Origin: Candidatus Marispirochaeta associata
GTDB taxonomy: Bacteria > Spirochaetota > Spirochaetia > JC444 > Marispirochaetaceae
Length of the DNA stretch: 64,000 nucleotides
Direction: 5' to 3'
NCBI GenBank assembly: GCA_001749745.1
Contig: JWTM01000424.1
Coordinates: 248,001 to 312,000 of the forward strand
A model generated the notes under the pieces. It was not told the origin of the DNA, made no database searches, and saw nothing but the letters and a program-made list of their open reading frames with translations. Position 1 is the first letter of the stretch; each line of letters starts with the position of its first letter. Below, piece after piece: positions 50,531 through 60,288 of this stretch. The position numbers were made by a program, and so were the translations under genes.

Positions 50531-52699
50531 ATGCAGTACTATAAGATAAACACCAGCACCTGGCGATTACGGGTCGGATCACCCTTCGAGACCGAGGCCG
50601 TACTCCCTGAGTATCTTGGCGAAGCCGTGAAAACCGGCGACCTTTCGCCCCTCCGTATTAACCGGGACGATCCCCGTCGGATCCGCATTTCCCTGCTGCC
50701 TGAGGATATCGTGCTGGGACTGGGGCAGAATATGCGCGGTATGAACAAGCGCGGGGGGATCTACGACTCTTGGTGCTACGACGAGGCCAATCACAGCCCC
50801 CATAAGCGCTCCCTCTACGGGGCGCACAACTTCTTCATTCTCGACGGCGGTACTCCCGAGCGGCGTTTCGGGGTATTCGTCGATTTTCCGGGTAAGGTGA
50901 GCTTCGATGTGGGCTACACCCGGAACGACACCCTCGAGATTGTAACGGCGGAGGCTGATTACGATCTCTACTTGATCCGGGGTGAGGAGCTCTCCGCCAT
51001 TACCGCAAGCTTTCGGCGCATGATCGGTCGCCCCTACCTGCCGCCCCGCTGGGCGCTTGGTTATCAGCAGAGCCGCTGGGGTTACGACTCCGCCGCCGAG
51101 GTGGAGGCTCTGGGCCGCCGCTTCCGGGAAGAGGGGATTCCCTGCGACGCGATCTACCTCGATATCGAGTATATGGAACGCTACAAGGACTTCTCGATCC
51201 ATCCCGAACGCTTTCCCGATTTTGCCGCCCACGTAGCGCGGATGGGGGCGATGGGCTTTCGGCTGGTGCCGATCATCGACGCCGGCGTCAAGATCGAGGA
51301 GGGCTACGATGTCTATGAGGAGGGCGTCGCCGCAGGTTACTTCTGCTCTGCCGAATCGGGAGAGGATTTCGTTGCCGCCGTATGGCCCGGGAAATGTCAC
51401 TTCCCCGACTTCCTTAATCCTCTGGCCCGGCGCTGGTTCGGCTCCAAGTACCGCATGCTGACCGAGGCCGGCATCGAGGGCTTCTGGAACGATATGAACG
51501 AACCGGCAATCTTCTATACCGAGGAGGGGATGGCCGAGGCGATGGAGCTGGCGGAAGCCTCGAAGGGGAAGAACCTGGGGGTGAACGATTTCTTCGCCCT
51601 GCGGGAGAAATTCGCCTTCGATGATCCGGAGGAGGATTTCAAGCGCTTTTATCACCGGCTCCCCGACGGGTCCCGGATACGTCACGACCGGGTGCACAAC
51701 ATCTACGGCTTCAACATGACCCGGGCCGCCGCCGAGGGCTTAAAGGAGATCGATCCGGGAAAACGCTACCTTCTCTTCTCCCGCTCCTCCTACGTGGGGA
51801 TGCACCGCTACTCGGGCCTCTGGACCGGGGATAACTCCTCCTGGTGGGAGCATATTCTGCTCAATATTCAGATGATGCCGGCCCTCAATATGTGCGGCTT
51901 CCTCTACGCCGGGGCCGATATCGGCGGCCATATGCACGATGCCAACGGGGATCTCGTAACCCGCTGGACCCAGTTCGGGGTCTTCACGCCTCTCTTTCGA
52001 AACCACGCTACCCGACAGGCCCGGGAGCAGGAGCCCTTCGCCTACGATGAAGAGACCTTGAAGCGGGTCCGCAGGGCGATTCAATTCCGCTACGCCCTCC
52101 TTCCCTGGCTCTACGGGGAACTGATGCGGGCTGCACTCTCGGAGGAGCTTCTCTTTAAGCCCCTCTCCTTCGCCTATGAGGATGAGCGCTCCCGACGAGT
52201 GGATGATCAGCTGCTGTTAGGCTCCCTGATGATCGCACCGATCTACACCGAGAACGCCCGCGGCCGCTTTGTGCATCTGCCGGAGACGATGCTCTTCTGG
52301 AAGGTCGGGGATTATCATGAGAAGGAGTTCGAGCTCTTATCCGCCGGGGATCACTGGATAGCGGTGGAAATGGATCAAATCCCTCTCTTTATCCGTCCCC
52401 AGGGGGTGCTGGTGCTGGCTTCCCACGCCGATTGTGAGGCCGAGCAGGATTATGCTGAACTCGAGGCGGTGGTCTATATGAGCGAGGACCAGCTCGATTA
52501 CCGACTCTACTGGGACGACGGCATCGCTTCCAGCCCGAAAGCGGCCCGGCACGGGGTGTTGGAGCTCGAAATCAACCGGAATAAGGGCACATACAGTGCA
52601 CGATTGACGGCTGCCGCCGTTTGCCCGGTGGAGAGAATACAGCTCTATATTATTGACTCACAGGGATTTACAACCCAGTTAACGGTGGCCCGCTCCTAA
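50531..52699 (+). CDS. Glycoside hydrolase family 31 alpha-glucosidase/xylosidase
   Basis: 722 residues. The nucleophile motif is GFWNDMNEPAIF (Asp about 321) and the acid/base region is YSGLWTGDNSSWWEHI; the GADIGG segment follows. The N-terminal beta-sandwich lacks a signal peptide, so the enzyme is cytosolic and acts on imported oligosaccharides. An exo-alpha-glucosidase is the usual activity for this sequence type; xylosidase cannot be excluded. Single gene ended by a strong terminator. Confidence 0.93.
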   Translation: MQYYKINTSTWRLRVGSPFETEAVLPEYLGEAVKTGDLSPLRINRDDPRRIRISLLPEDIVLGLGQNMRGMNKRGGIYDSWCYDEANHSPHKRSLYGAHNFFILDGGTPERRFGVFVDFPGKVSFDVGYTRNDTLEIVTAEADYDLYLIRGEELSAITASFRRMIGRPYLPPRWALGYQQSRWGYDSAAEVEALGRRFREEGIPCDAIYLDIEYMERYKDFSIHPERFPDFAAHVARMGAMGFRLVPIIDAGVKIEEGYDVYEEGVAAGYFCSAESGEDFVAAVWPGKCHFPDFLNPLARRWFGSKYRMLTEAGIEGFWNDMNEPAIFYTEEGMAEAMELAEASKGKNLGVNDFFALREKFAFDDPEEDFKRFYHRLPDGSRIRHDRVHNIYGFNMTRAAAEGLKEIDPGKRYLLFSRSSYVGMHRYSGLWTGDNSSWWEHILLNIQMMPALNMCGFLYAGADIGGHMHDANGDLVTRWTQFGVFTPLFRNHATRQAREQEPFAYDEETLKRVRRAIQFRYALLPWLYGELMRAALSEELLFKPLSFAYEDERSRRVDDQLLLGSLMIAPIYTENARGRFVHLPETMLFWKVGDYHEKEFELLSAGDHWIAVEMDQIPLFIRPQGVLVLASHADCEAEQDYAELEAVVYMSEDQLDYRLYWDDGIASSPKAARHGVLELEINRNKGTYSARLTAAAVCPVERIQLYIIDSQGFTTQLTVARS

Positions 52700-52701
52700 G
52701 A

Positions 52702-52730
52702 AACAGCCCCTCGACGGGGCTGTTTTCATT
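52702..52730 (+). terminator. Rho-independent terminator after the GH31 gene
   Basis: AACAGCCCC-TCGAC-GGGGCTGTTTTCATT: 9-bp stem, T-rich tail, 3 bases after the stop codon. Confidence 0.9.
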
Positions 52731-52802
52731 TCTGAGTGCTTTTGATAGGCTTGGTTCAACCCTGAAGTCGGCCCTCGGCCGATTGTAATGAGGAGATGAT
52801 CC

Positions 52803-55800
52803 ATGCAGAAACGCCCTGCCGAGGCAGAACAGCAGTATCTGTTTGAGCTATACGGGCATATGTTCAGCGCCCGGGAGATCGATCGTATCGAGGAGAGCTA
52901 TACCCAGCGGGGTGAGGCCTTCTTTCACGTCTCCGGCGGCGGCCATGAGGCCTCCGCCGCGCTGGCGCGCTACCTGAAGCCGGAAGACTGGCTCCATTGC
53001 CACTATCGGGACAAGGCGCTGATGTTGGCCCGGGGGATGGACCCGGCTATGCTCTTCCATTCCTTGTTCAATAAAGAGGCCTCCCACTCCAAAGGGCGGC
53101 AGATGAACGCCCATATGAGTGATCCGGCCCTCAATATCATGAGCTTAGTAGGACCGGTTGGAAACTCCGGACTCCAGGCGGCGGGAGTCGCCGCGGCGGT
53201 GAAGGATGATCCGGCACGACCGCTGGTGCTCTGCGCCTTGGGCGACGGAATGAGCCAGCAGGGCGAGATTCTCGAGGCGGTGGCCCACGCCGTTCGGGCG
53301 GAGCTGCCGGTCCTGTTCCTGATCCAGGATAACGGCTTCGCCATCTCCACGCGCACCGGCGGAAGAACTTTTTACGACCTTCCCGGCGGACCGGCGGAGG
53401 AGTTCTACGGCATTCCGATCCGCCGCATCGACGGGCGAGAGCCGGTCGCCTGCGACGCCGCCTTCGGCGAGATCGTAAACGAGATGCGCCGCTCCCGCCG
53501 TCCAGCTGTGGCGGTGATGAAGGTCGAACGCCTGTCGAACCATACCAACGCCGACGATCAGCGGATTTACCGCAGCGAAGAGGAGATCGCCGCCGCGAGG
53601 CTCTCCGGCGACCCGGTGCAAAAGCTCCGGGATCATCTGTTCGAGACCGGCTTCGATCGAAAGGAGCTGGAGGCTTTCGAGGAGGAGCGTCGCGCTTTTC
53701 TGACCCAAGCGGCCCGGGAGAGTCAGCTCGGTCCCGAGCCTGAAGCCGTACATGACGCGGTCAAGCCCTATCCGGCATCTCTCTCCGCGGTCGAGACCGA
53801 CGCGCATTCCGATGAACTGGACGAATCCTTGACCATGATCGAGAGCTTAAGGGAGACCCTCTCGGCCCGGATGGCTTCCGACGAGCGGGTGATGCTCTTC
53901 GGCGAGGATATCGAGGATCCCAAGGGGGATGTATTCGGCGTAACCCGAGGGCTTACCGCTAAATATCCCGGCCGGGTTGTCAATTCGCCCTTAGCGGAGG
54001 CTTCGATCGTCGGCATCGCCGGCGGTGAGGCCCTGGCCGGGAAGCGGCCGGTCGCCTTCCTACAGTTCGCCGACTTCCTGCCTATTGCCTATAACCAGAT
54101 TATCTCCGAGTTGGGGAGTATGTACTGGCGGACCGACGGCGGCTGGCAGACTCCGGTAATCGTCATGATCTCCTGCGGCGGGTACAAGCCCGGCCTCGGT
54201 CCCTTCCACGCCCAGTCCATGGACGGCACGGCGGTACACACCCCCGGGGTAGACGTTTTCATGCCCTCCCGGGCCGACGATGCGGCGGCGCTCCTAAACG
54301 CCGCCTTCGAATCCGAGCGGCCGACCCTCTTCTTCTATCCCAAAAATCTCTTGAATAACAGGGAGTATGCGACCCGTAAGGCGCCGCAAAAACTCCTGCA
54401 GAGTCCCGGAAAGGCTCGAATTCTCCGTTCAGGTAAGGATATTACTCTAGTCGGTTGGGGCAACACCGTCGTCCATTGCCAGAAAACGGCCGACGCTCTC
54501 GTCGCCGCCGGTGCGGAGGCGGAGGTGATCGATCTGCGCACTCTACGTCCCTGGGACGTCGATACGGTGCTGGCCTCGGCCGAGAAGACCGGCCGGTTGA
54601 TCGTGGTTCACGAGGATAATCACACCGCCGGGATGGGGGCCGAGGTGATCGCCGCGGCGGCCGAACGCGCGACCAAGCCGCTGGCTTTACGGCGGGTAAC
54701 CCGGGGAGATACCTTCGTGCCCTGTAATTTCGCCAATCAGCTCGAGGTGCTCCCCTCCTACAAGGCGCTCCTCGAAACGGCGGTAGAACTCTTAGGCGGC
54801 TCGATCTCCTGGAAGAAGCCGGTCGACCAGGCCGGAGAGCTCTACGAGCTCGAGGCGGTAGGCTCCTCCCCGTCGGACGAGGTGGTGACGGTTATCGACT
54901 GGCTCGTTGCTCCGGGCGACGAGATTTCTGAAGGTCAGGAGGTGGCCGAGCTCGAAGCCGACAAGGCGATGGTAAACCTCTCGAGTCCCGTGGGGGGCGT
55001 TGTCGAGTCTTTGACCGTAGCCGAAGGGGAATCCGCCAACGTCGGCGACGGCCTTGCGAAGATAAGGCTCAAGAGCGGCGAGGTCAGAATCAAACCGATT
55101 ACCCGGGAGGAGCCCGGTGAGCCGCAGATCTCCGGCTTGGAGCTGGGCGAAGCGAGGGCGGCCGTGGTGCAGTCCAAAGCAAAATCAGCCGCGGCCTCGA
55201 TTGCGCTTGTCAAAGGGGTGATGGGCTCCCGCGTTCTCGACAACCAAGAAATTTCCTCCATGTGCCCGACCTGGAGTCCTGAGGATATCGTTAAGCGGAC
55301 CGGAATCCGCGAACGGCACTGGGTGAAAGAGGGCGAGAACGCCCTGACCCTGGCGGCCGATGCGGCGGAGGCTCTCTTCGCCGAGGCCGGGATCGGCATC
55401 GAGGATGTGGACCTGCTGATCTGTTCCACCGAGACGCCGATGATGAATACCCCCTCTATGGCGACCCTGATCCAGGCCGAGCTCAACAGCCGCGGCGGTT
55501 CCGACGCCGACTGCGCCGCCTACGATATCAACGCCGCCTGTTCCGGCTATGTCTACGGTCTGCAGATCGCCCACGACTATCTGGCTCAGCGGCCGGGTGA
55601 GCGGGTGCTCTTGATTACCACCGACGTGCTTTCCGACCGGATCGATACCGCCGATCCCTCCACGGCGCCCATCTTCGGCGACGGGGCGACCGCGAGCCTT
55701 ATTAACGGCGCGGCCCATATGCAGCCGGGCGAGCTGGAGGTGCTCAGACCAGTTCTTTCCGCCAAGGGGGAAGACGGTACCCTCTTGAGGATTCCCGGCG

Positions 55801-56156
55801 ATCCTGCTCAACCGGTCTTTATGGAGGGCCCCGAGGTCTTCCGCAAGGCGGTTTCGGCCATGGCGGATATATTGAAGGATGCCTGCGCCGAGTCAGGTAT
55901 TGATCCGGCGGATCTTGAACTGGTGGTCCCCCACCAGGCGAATCAGCGCATCATCGATGCGGTTCGCCAGCGGCTAAAGGCCGACAAGAAACGGGTCTTC
56001 AGTATGATCGACGAGATGGGGAATACCTCTTCGTCGACGATTCCCTTCTGTCTCGAGCGGCTGGCCTCCCAACAGGATGCCTCGGGTCTGATAGGGCTTA
56101 CCGCCTTCGGCGGAGGATTCACCTTCGCCGGCGGCGTATTACGAAGAATACATTAA
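52803..56156 (+). CDS. Single-chain 2-oxoacid dehydrogenase E1alpha-E1beta-lipoyl-KASIII fusion
   Basis: 1117 residues, four domains in order. E1alpha about 1-320: thiamine diphosphate motif ALGDGMSQQGE to QDN (146-177). E1beta about 340-665: LFGEDIEDPKGDVFGVTRGL, HAQSMDG, DLRTLRPWD. Lipoyl domain about 680-757: the lipoyl Lys is 721 in ELEADKAMV. KASIII about 795-1117: Cys 913 (NAACSGY), His 1044 (PHQAN), Asn 1074 (GNTSSS). The E2 peripheral-subunit-binding and acyltransferase domains are absent; only about 38 residues separate lipoyl from KASIII. All catalytic residues look intact. It would decarboxylate a 2-oxoacid, load the acyl group on lipoyl and possibly pass it directly to the KASIII Cys for condensation with malonyl-ACP, making branched-chain or other primers. 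A free E3 is still required. GAGG lies eight bases before the ATG. Confidence 0.92.
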   Translation: MQKRPAEAEQQYLFELYGHMFSAREIDRIEESYTQRGEAFFHVSGGGHEASAALARYLKPEDWLHCHYRDKALMLARGMDPAMLFHSLFNKEASHSKGRQMNAHMSDPALNIMSLVGPVGNSGLQAAGVAAAVKDDPARPLVLCALGDGMSQQGEILEAVAHAVRAELPVLFLIQDNGFAISTRTGGRTFYDLPGGPAEEFYGIPIRRIDGREPVACDAAFGEIVNEMRRSRRPAVAVMKVERLSNHTNADDQRIYRSEEEIAAARLSGDPVQKLRDHLFETGFDRKELEAFEEERRAFLTQAARESQLGPEPEAVHDAVKPYPASLSAVETDAHSDELDESLTMIESLRETLSARMASDERVMLFGEDIEDPKGDVFGVTRGLTAKYPGRVVNSPLAEASIVGIAGGEALAGKRPVAFLQFADFLPIAYNQIISELGSMYWRTDGGWQTPVIVMISCGGYKPGLGPFHAQSMDGTAVHTPGVDVFMPSRADDAAALLNAAFESERPTLFFYPKNLLNNREYATRKAPQKLLQSPGKARILRSGKDITLVGWGNTVVHCQKTADALVAAGAEAEVIDLRTLRPWDVDTVLASAEKTGRLIVVHEDNHTAGMGAEVIAAAAERATKPLALRRVTRGDTFVPCNFANQLEVLPSYKALLETAVELLGGSISWKKPVDQAGELYELEAVGSSPSDEVVTVIDWLVAPGDEISEGQEVAELEADKAMVNLSSPVGGVVESLTVAEGESANVGDGLAKIRLKSGEVRIKPITREEPGEPQISGLELGEARAAVVQSKAKSAAASIALVKGVMGSRVLDNQEISSMCPTWSPEDIVKRTGIRERHWVKEGENALTLAADAAEALFAEAGIGIEDVDLLICSTETPMMNTPSMATLIQAELNSRGGSDADCAAYDINAACSGYVYGLQIAHDYLAQRPGERVLLITTDVLSDRIDTADPSTAPIFGDGATASLINGAAHMQPGELEVLRPVLSAKGEDGTLLRIPGDPAQPVFMEGPEVFRKAVSAMADILKDACAESGIDPADLELVVPHQANQRIIDAVRQRLKADKKRVFSMIDEMGNTSSSTIPFCLERLASQQDASGLIGLTAFGGGFTFAGGVLRRIH

Positions 56157-58009
56157 TTCGTTGAACCTTCGGCCTCGGCGCTTGTCTCCGCCGGGGCGCT
56201 GCGAACGAAGCGTATAATCTGACGTTCGCTCCGGTGGGTAATCTTGATAAAGAGGGCCTGCCGGGCGGCGTCGTAGCGCCAGCCGTCGGAGTAGATCTGA
56301 AACTCCGGATCGCTATTCCAGGGGATCCCGTGCATCTGCAGTTCCAGAAAGGGGGGAATGTCGAAGATCGCTAAATGGTGCACCCCCCCCACGGGGAAGC
56401 GGAAGCTTAAGACGGCGGTCTCTCCGGCCTCGTAGCGCACGTCCGCCGCGGTCGTCCAGATCCAGCCCTGGCCGCGTCCCAGATTGAGGGCCCGGGGGGT
56501 ATGGGGGAGCCGGTCTCCCAAGGGGTAGAGCCGAGGGAAAGCCTCGGGCTCGATGATTCCGCCGTCGGGGGTATCCGAAAACTCTTCCAACACATATCCC
56601 GTCGGTACCTGGGCGTACTCGTCCGCCCGGCGGGCGACGCTCGCAAGCAGGGTCAAGCCGATCTCTTCGCTCTCCTCATCATTGCTCTGGCTCAAGAGTA
56701 GTCCGGCGAGAACGCTTAACCTGGTATCGGCCCGGCCCGCGAAGGAGAGCAGATAGCCCTCATCCAAGGATGTAAGGCGCGGAAGGATCGACTCCCGGAT
56801 AAGGAATCGGATGCCGGTGTGGTCGGGACCCTCGTAACGCTGCAGGTAGCGGCCCGCGTTGACCGCGGCCACAAGATTCTCCAGCGTCTCCGGTTCGGCC
56901 AGAATCACCTCCTCGGAGAATTCGCTAAGATCGCTTTGAAGGGCGGCGGTTCCCGGTAGTCCCGCGTCCATACCCAATACAATCTGCTCCAGATCGTTAA
57001 AGAGATTCCGGTCGCCGGCGGTGATCCGCTCGTCTATCTCCCCGGGCAGGGATCGGCTCGCGTCGGAGAGGTCGCGAAAGGGCGTCACCGCCGAGCCCAG
57101 GTAGAGAGCGCTGGTCTCGTCGATCAAGCGGGGAGAGGCGTTGGCGAGGCGGTTTCTCAGGGAGAAGTAGCGTCCCAGCCTGAGGGATTCCAGCAGCGCC
57201 GCCGAGGCGGTAACTGCTTCCGGAGGCGACTCGGCGGCATACTCCCAGCTCCCGGCGTCGGCCAACCAGCGTCCCTCGCTCCATCCTGAATAGGCTTTAG
57301 CGTAGAAGTCAGCCAGGATCTCCTCGGTCTCCCCACGGGAGTATAAATCGCCGGCGTGATCGAACCAGGTGCTCAAAAGGGAGTCATCTCCCGTGTCCTG
57401 AAGCAGCAGAATGCTCACCGGCTCGGCGGAGCGGCGCAGGGAAATTGTCTTGTTGGTGAGCCGGGATAGCCGCGGCAGGATGACCAAGCCGCCAGAACTC
57501 CCGGCAGGCGAGGCCCGCAGGATAGGAAGATTCCCGTGGAGCTCCGCTTCTCGGCCGGTCCACGGAAGCCTGAGGCCGCCGACTTGCGACGGATCACTTT
57601 CAGAAAAATCAACCTCTATTTCATAGCTCCCGGCCGAATCCTCGCTCTCTCGAACCTGAAGGCGGATGCCGGAAGTAAGCCGTACCGAAATCCCGCCGCT
57701 CGAGCGGCTGATCCCCTGAATGCGCACCGGGATCTCGTTGCCTTCCCGGTTGACCACAACCGCAGTCTCGGTTTCGGGGATCTCCAAGATGAAGCTTCTG
57801 AACTTGAGAGAGAGGCTGCGGTAGCCCGCATCGCCCACCGGTACCAGGTTCCCCGGAATCCCCGCGCTCTGTTTGGCGGAGACGCTGATCTCGCCCAGGG
57901 TATAATTGAGGGAGCGGGTGTCGCCGAACTCCCGGTAGAGGAGCCATCCGATAATGAGTGCATAGACAACGAGGATGAGGTAATAAGCGGGTTTGATCCG
58001 GGTCTGCAT
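56153..58009 (-). CDS. Membrane-anchored protein of unknown function
   Basis: 618 residues. One hydrophobic helix at residues about 8-26 (signal anchor); the remainder is hydrophilic and presumably periplasmic. About 35-210 is beta-rich (SLKFRSFILEIPETETAVVV, GISVRLTSGIRLQV), about 210-480 helical with Glu/Leu-rich stretches, and the last 100 residues are beta-rich again (YEAGETAVLSFRFPVGGVHHLAIFDIP). No catalytic motif or named family was recognised. It converges with the E1-KASIII gene with a 4-bp overlap and lies 56 bp downstream of the MFS-HEAT gene on the same strand, so it is perhaps cotranscribed with that gene. Confidence 0.75.
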   Translation of the reverse strand: MQTRIKPAYYLILVVYALIIGWLLYREFGDTRSLNYTLGEISVSAKQSAGIPGNLVPVGDAGYRSLSLKFRSFILEIPETETAVVVNREGNEIPVRIQGISRSSGGISVRLTSGIRLQVRESEDSAGSYEIEVDFSESDPSQVGGLRLPWTGREAELHGNLPILRASPAGSSGGLVILPRLSRLTNKTISLRRSAEPVSILLLQDTGDDSLLSTWFDHAGDLYSRGETEEILADFYAKAYSGWSEGRWLADAGSWEYAAESPPEAVTASAALLESLRLGRYFSLRNRLANASPRLIDETSALYLGSAVTPFRDLSDASRSLPGEIDERITAGDRNLFNDLEQIVLGMDAGLPGTAALQSDLSEFSEEVILAEPETLENLVAAVNAGRYLQRYEGPDHTGIRFLIRESILPRLTSLDEGYLLSFAGRADTRLSVLAGLLLSQSNDEESEEIGLTLLASVARRADEYAQVPTGYVLEEFSDTPDGGIIEPEAFPRLYPLGDRLPHTPRALNLGRGQGWIWTTAADVRYEAGETAVLSFRFPVGGVHHLAIFDIPPFLELQMHGIPWNSDPEFQIYSDGWRYDAARQALFIKITHRSERQIIRFVRSAPAETSAEAEGSTN

Positions 58010-58065
58010 GGGGCGATTGTATCAAGGGCGACCTAGCGGGGCAAGCGAGGTAGCTCTTATACGGT

Positions 58066-60246
58066 TTACCCGTTCTGCTGCTGGGCTCGGTTCAAGAGCT
58101 GGAAGAGGAAATAGAGGCGGCCGAGTTCGATATCCCGGTTCGATTTATCGAGCAGCTCCGTACATAGGCTGCGGCCCAGGGGACTCTCGGCCTGACCGGA
58201 CTCCTTCAAGACCCTAGCGCACCACTCTGCGATACGGGAGAACTCAGCCTGCCGGAAAAGGCCCCGTAATTCCGCGGCATGATCGTGGAAGGGAATGAAG
58301 GAGCGGGCCTCCTCCAGGATCACATTGAGACCGTCCTCGGCAACCGAGTTTTCCCAGGCGAAGATCTTATCCAGGCCGGGCGTGAAGCCCTCGAGAGCGG
58401 CGGCCAGGGCGAGGATACTCTGGCGGTGGTACTGGTCCCGGTCCTCTCCCGCAATAGTGAGCAGCCGGGAAAGATAGCTATCCTCCCGGTTGTCCGCAGA
58501 GAGGGCGACCATCAAGTTGAGGCTGGCCCTGGTGGGCAGATCCGGCCTCAGCAGCATCTGCCGAAGCTCTTCGGGATCCTGAGGCGAGCCGATCCGGGCC
58601 AGGGACTTGGCCGCATTGGCGGCCACTTGAGGATTATTACAACGATAGAGGCGGATTAGGGTCTCCCGACTCTCCGGCTGGGGATAGGCGCCCAAGGCAA
58701 AGATTGCGTGACGCTGTTGGGGGGATTGGATGTTCAGCGCTTCCCGCATAATCAGATCGAGCAATCCCGGACGCGGGTTTTTGTAGAGGGAGATAAGCAC
58801 CTGCTCCTTGTCGGGGGCAATGGGATTGTTCAAGATCGTCCGCAGTTCCGGCTCGGCTTGAGGGGCGGGTGAGTAGTTGATCGAGGTCAGAATCGTCTGC
58901 CGCTTGACCGGGTCCTCGGTAAGATGAAAGTTATAGATGTCCAGGAAGGTGCGCAGATTACGCATCGAGAAGAGGATGTTGGCCGCATCCTTGATGCGGA
59001 GGCTCCCGCTGTCCTTCACATGGAGCACCAGAATCAGCGCAAGGATATTCATGACCGCTCCGGCGGCGAAGGTCAGGCTGTAGCTGGAACCCCAGGTCAG
59101 ACTGAGCACCTCTCCGGCATCGATCAGGAATCCCCCAAGCATGCCGGTGCCGAAGGCGAAGAGGGCGGTGATGAAGTTCAGCATCGAGGTGAAGCCGATC
59201 TTGTCCCGGGAGGGGATGGTGTTGATTACCAGCCGCCCCACCAGCTGCATAACGGCCGCCTGAAGAAAGGTGGTTCCGAAGCCGAGGATCAGAATAAAGG
59301 TAATCGTACTCCCCCCGCCGAGGATCATCCAGACCGTCAAGGTCATCGCCTGTCCGATGAAGGCTGCGGTCAGCAGGGGTTTGGACCCCACCGTATCGAC
59401 GAAGGGGCGCAGCAACATTCCGCTGGTGATCATCCCCAGGGTACCGATCAGCGAGAAGAGGAAGACCATATTCTGTTCCAACCCGGCGACGACCCGCAGG
59501 AAGGGAATCATAAAACCGATCAAGACCGCCGACGAAAGGGTAATACAGCGGATTAGCACCACCAGGATCTGTTCTCGTTCTTTAATGGTCCTGAGGAAAA
59601 TGGTCAGTAGATTGCTGCCCCGCCGGTATCTGCTCTTCTCCCTGTAAGGTATGCCCCGCAGGTAGAAGGCCGCGATGGTATTGGTAACGATGCCGAGGAA
59701 GATGAGGATCAAAAGCCGCAATTGCTCGTCCAGGAATCCGGCCGAGGTGAAGGCGAAGCTCAAGAGTTGACTGGCGAGCTTGGCGACTTGAAAGCTTATG
59801 AAGAAACGGGAGACCAGCATCCCCCGGGTGGTGCTGGTGGCAAGCATCTGCTGTACCGGCTCGGCCATGGCTACGCCGACGATGCGGGAGACGCAGAAGA
59901 GGGTATAGCCGACGAGGATGATGTAGACCGCCGTCTGCCCGGTGGTGAAGAGGGTCAGAAAATAGGTGAAGGCGACGCTTCCCCGGGCAATCCAGGCGGC
60001 GAAGTAGACCTTGCGCAGGTTGATACCGTGTGTGAGCTGGGGCAGGATAAAGAGGGCCAGCCCCGCAATATGCACCGCCGATGAGATATAGCCCAGCTGG
60101 GTGTTGGTGGGATTGAATTGCAGGGCCATCAGGTAGATGATCGTCTCCGCCAGGAAACCGAAACCGAGGCCGTTGTAGAATGAGTGCCACACCAGCATCC
60201 GGGCGCCCTGGGCCCGTTCGTCTTGGGTTAAATAGTCGGTAATCAT
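58066..60246 (-). CDS. MFS transporter with C-terminal HEAT-like repeats
   Basis: 726 residues. The first about 430 residues hold 12 membrane segments in a divergent MFS pattern. The last about 290 residues are soluble helical repeats of HEAT/armadillo type (NPQVAANAAKSLARIGSPQDPEELRQML, QRHAIFALGAYPQPESRETLI). MFS-HEAT fusions recall bacterial ATP/ADP-carrier-like proteins with cytosolic HEAT regulators, but the substrate is unknown. The start at 60246 lies in a TAATC-ATG context without a strong ribosome site. Confidence 0.83.
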   Translation of the reverse strand: MITDYLTQDERAQGARMLVWHSFYNGLGFGFLAETIIYLMALQFNPTNTQLGYISSAVHIAGLALFILPQLTHGINLRKVYFAAWIARGSVAFTYFLTLFTTGQTAVYIILVGYTLFCVSRIVGVAMAEPVQQMLATSTTRGMLVSRFFISFQVAKLASQLLSFAFTSAGFLDEQLRLLILIFLGIVTNTIAAFYLRGIPYREKSRYRRGSNLLTIFLRTIKEREQILVVLIRCITLSSAVLIGFMIPFLRVVAGLEQNMVFLFSLIGTLGMITSGMLLRPFVDTVGSKPLLTAAFIGQAMTLTVWMILGGGSTITFILILGFGTTFLQAAVMQLVGRLVINTIPSRDKIGFTSMLNFITALFAFGTGMLGGFLIDAGEVLSLTWGSSYSLTFAAGAVMNILALILVLHVKDSGSLRIKDAANILFSMRNLRTFLDIYNFHLTEDPVKRQTILTSINYSPAPQAEPELRTILNNPIAPDKEQVLISLYKNPRPGLLDLIMREALNIQSPQQRHAIFALGAYPQPESRETLIRLYRCNNPQVAANAAKSLARIGSPQDPEELRQMLLRPDLPTRASLNLMVALSADNREDSYLSRLLTIAGEDRDQYHRQSILALAAALEGFTPGLDKIFAWENSVAEDGLNVILEEARSFIPFHDHAAELRGLFRQAEFSRIAEWCARVLKESGQAESPLGRSLCTELLDKSNRDIELGRLYFLFQLLNRAQQQNG

Positions 60247-60288
60247 CTAAGGTACTGTAGAGAGACCGCGAGGGGAGGTCAAGGCAGC

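Noticed and set aside
50579..51697. A 372-codon open frame antisense to the GH31 gene
   Set aside because: The sense strand carries complete GH31 motifs; the antisense frame is a by-product of codon bias.
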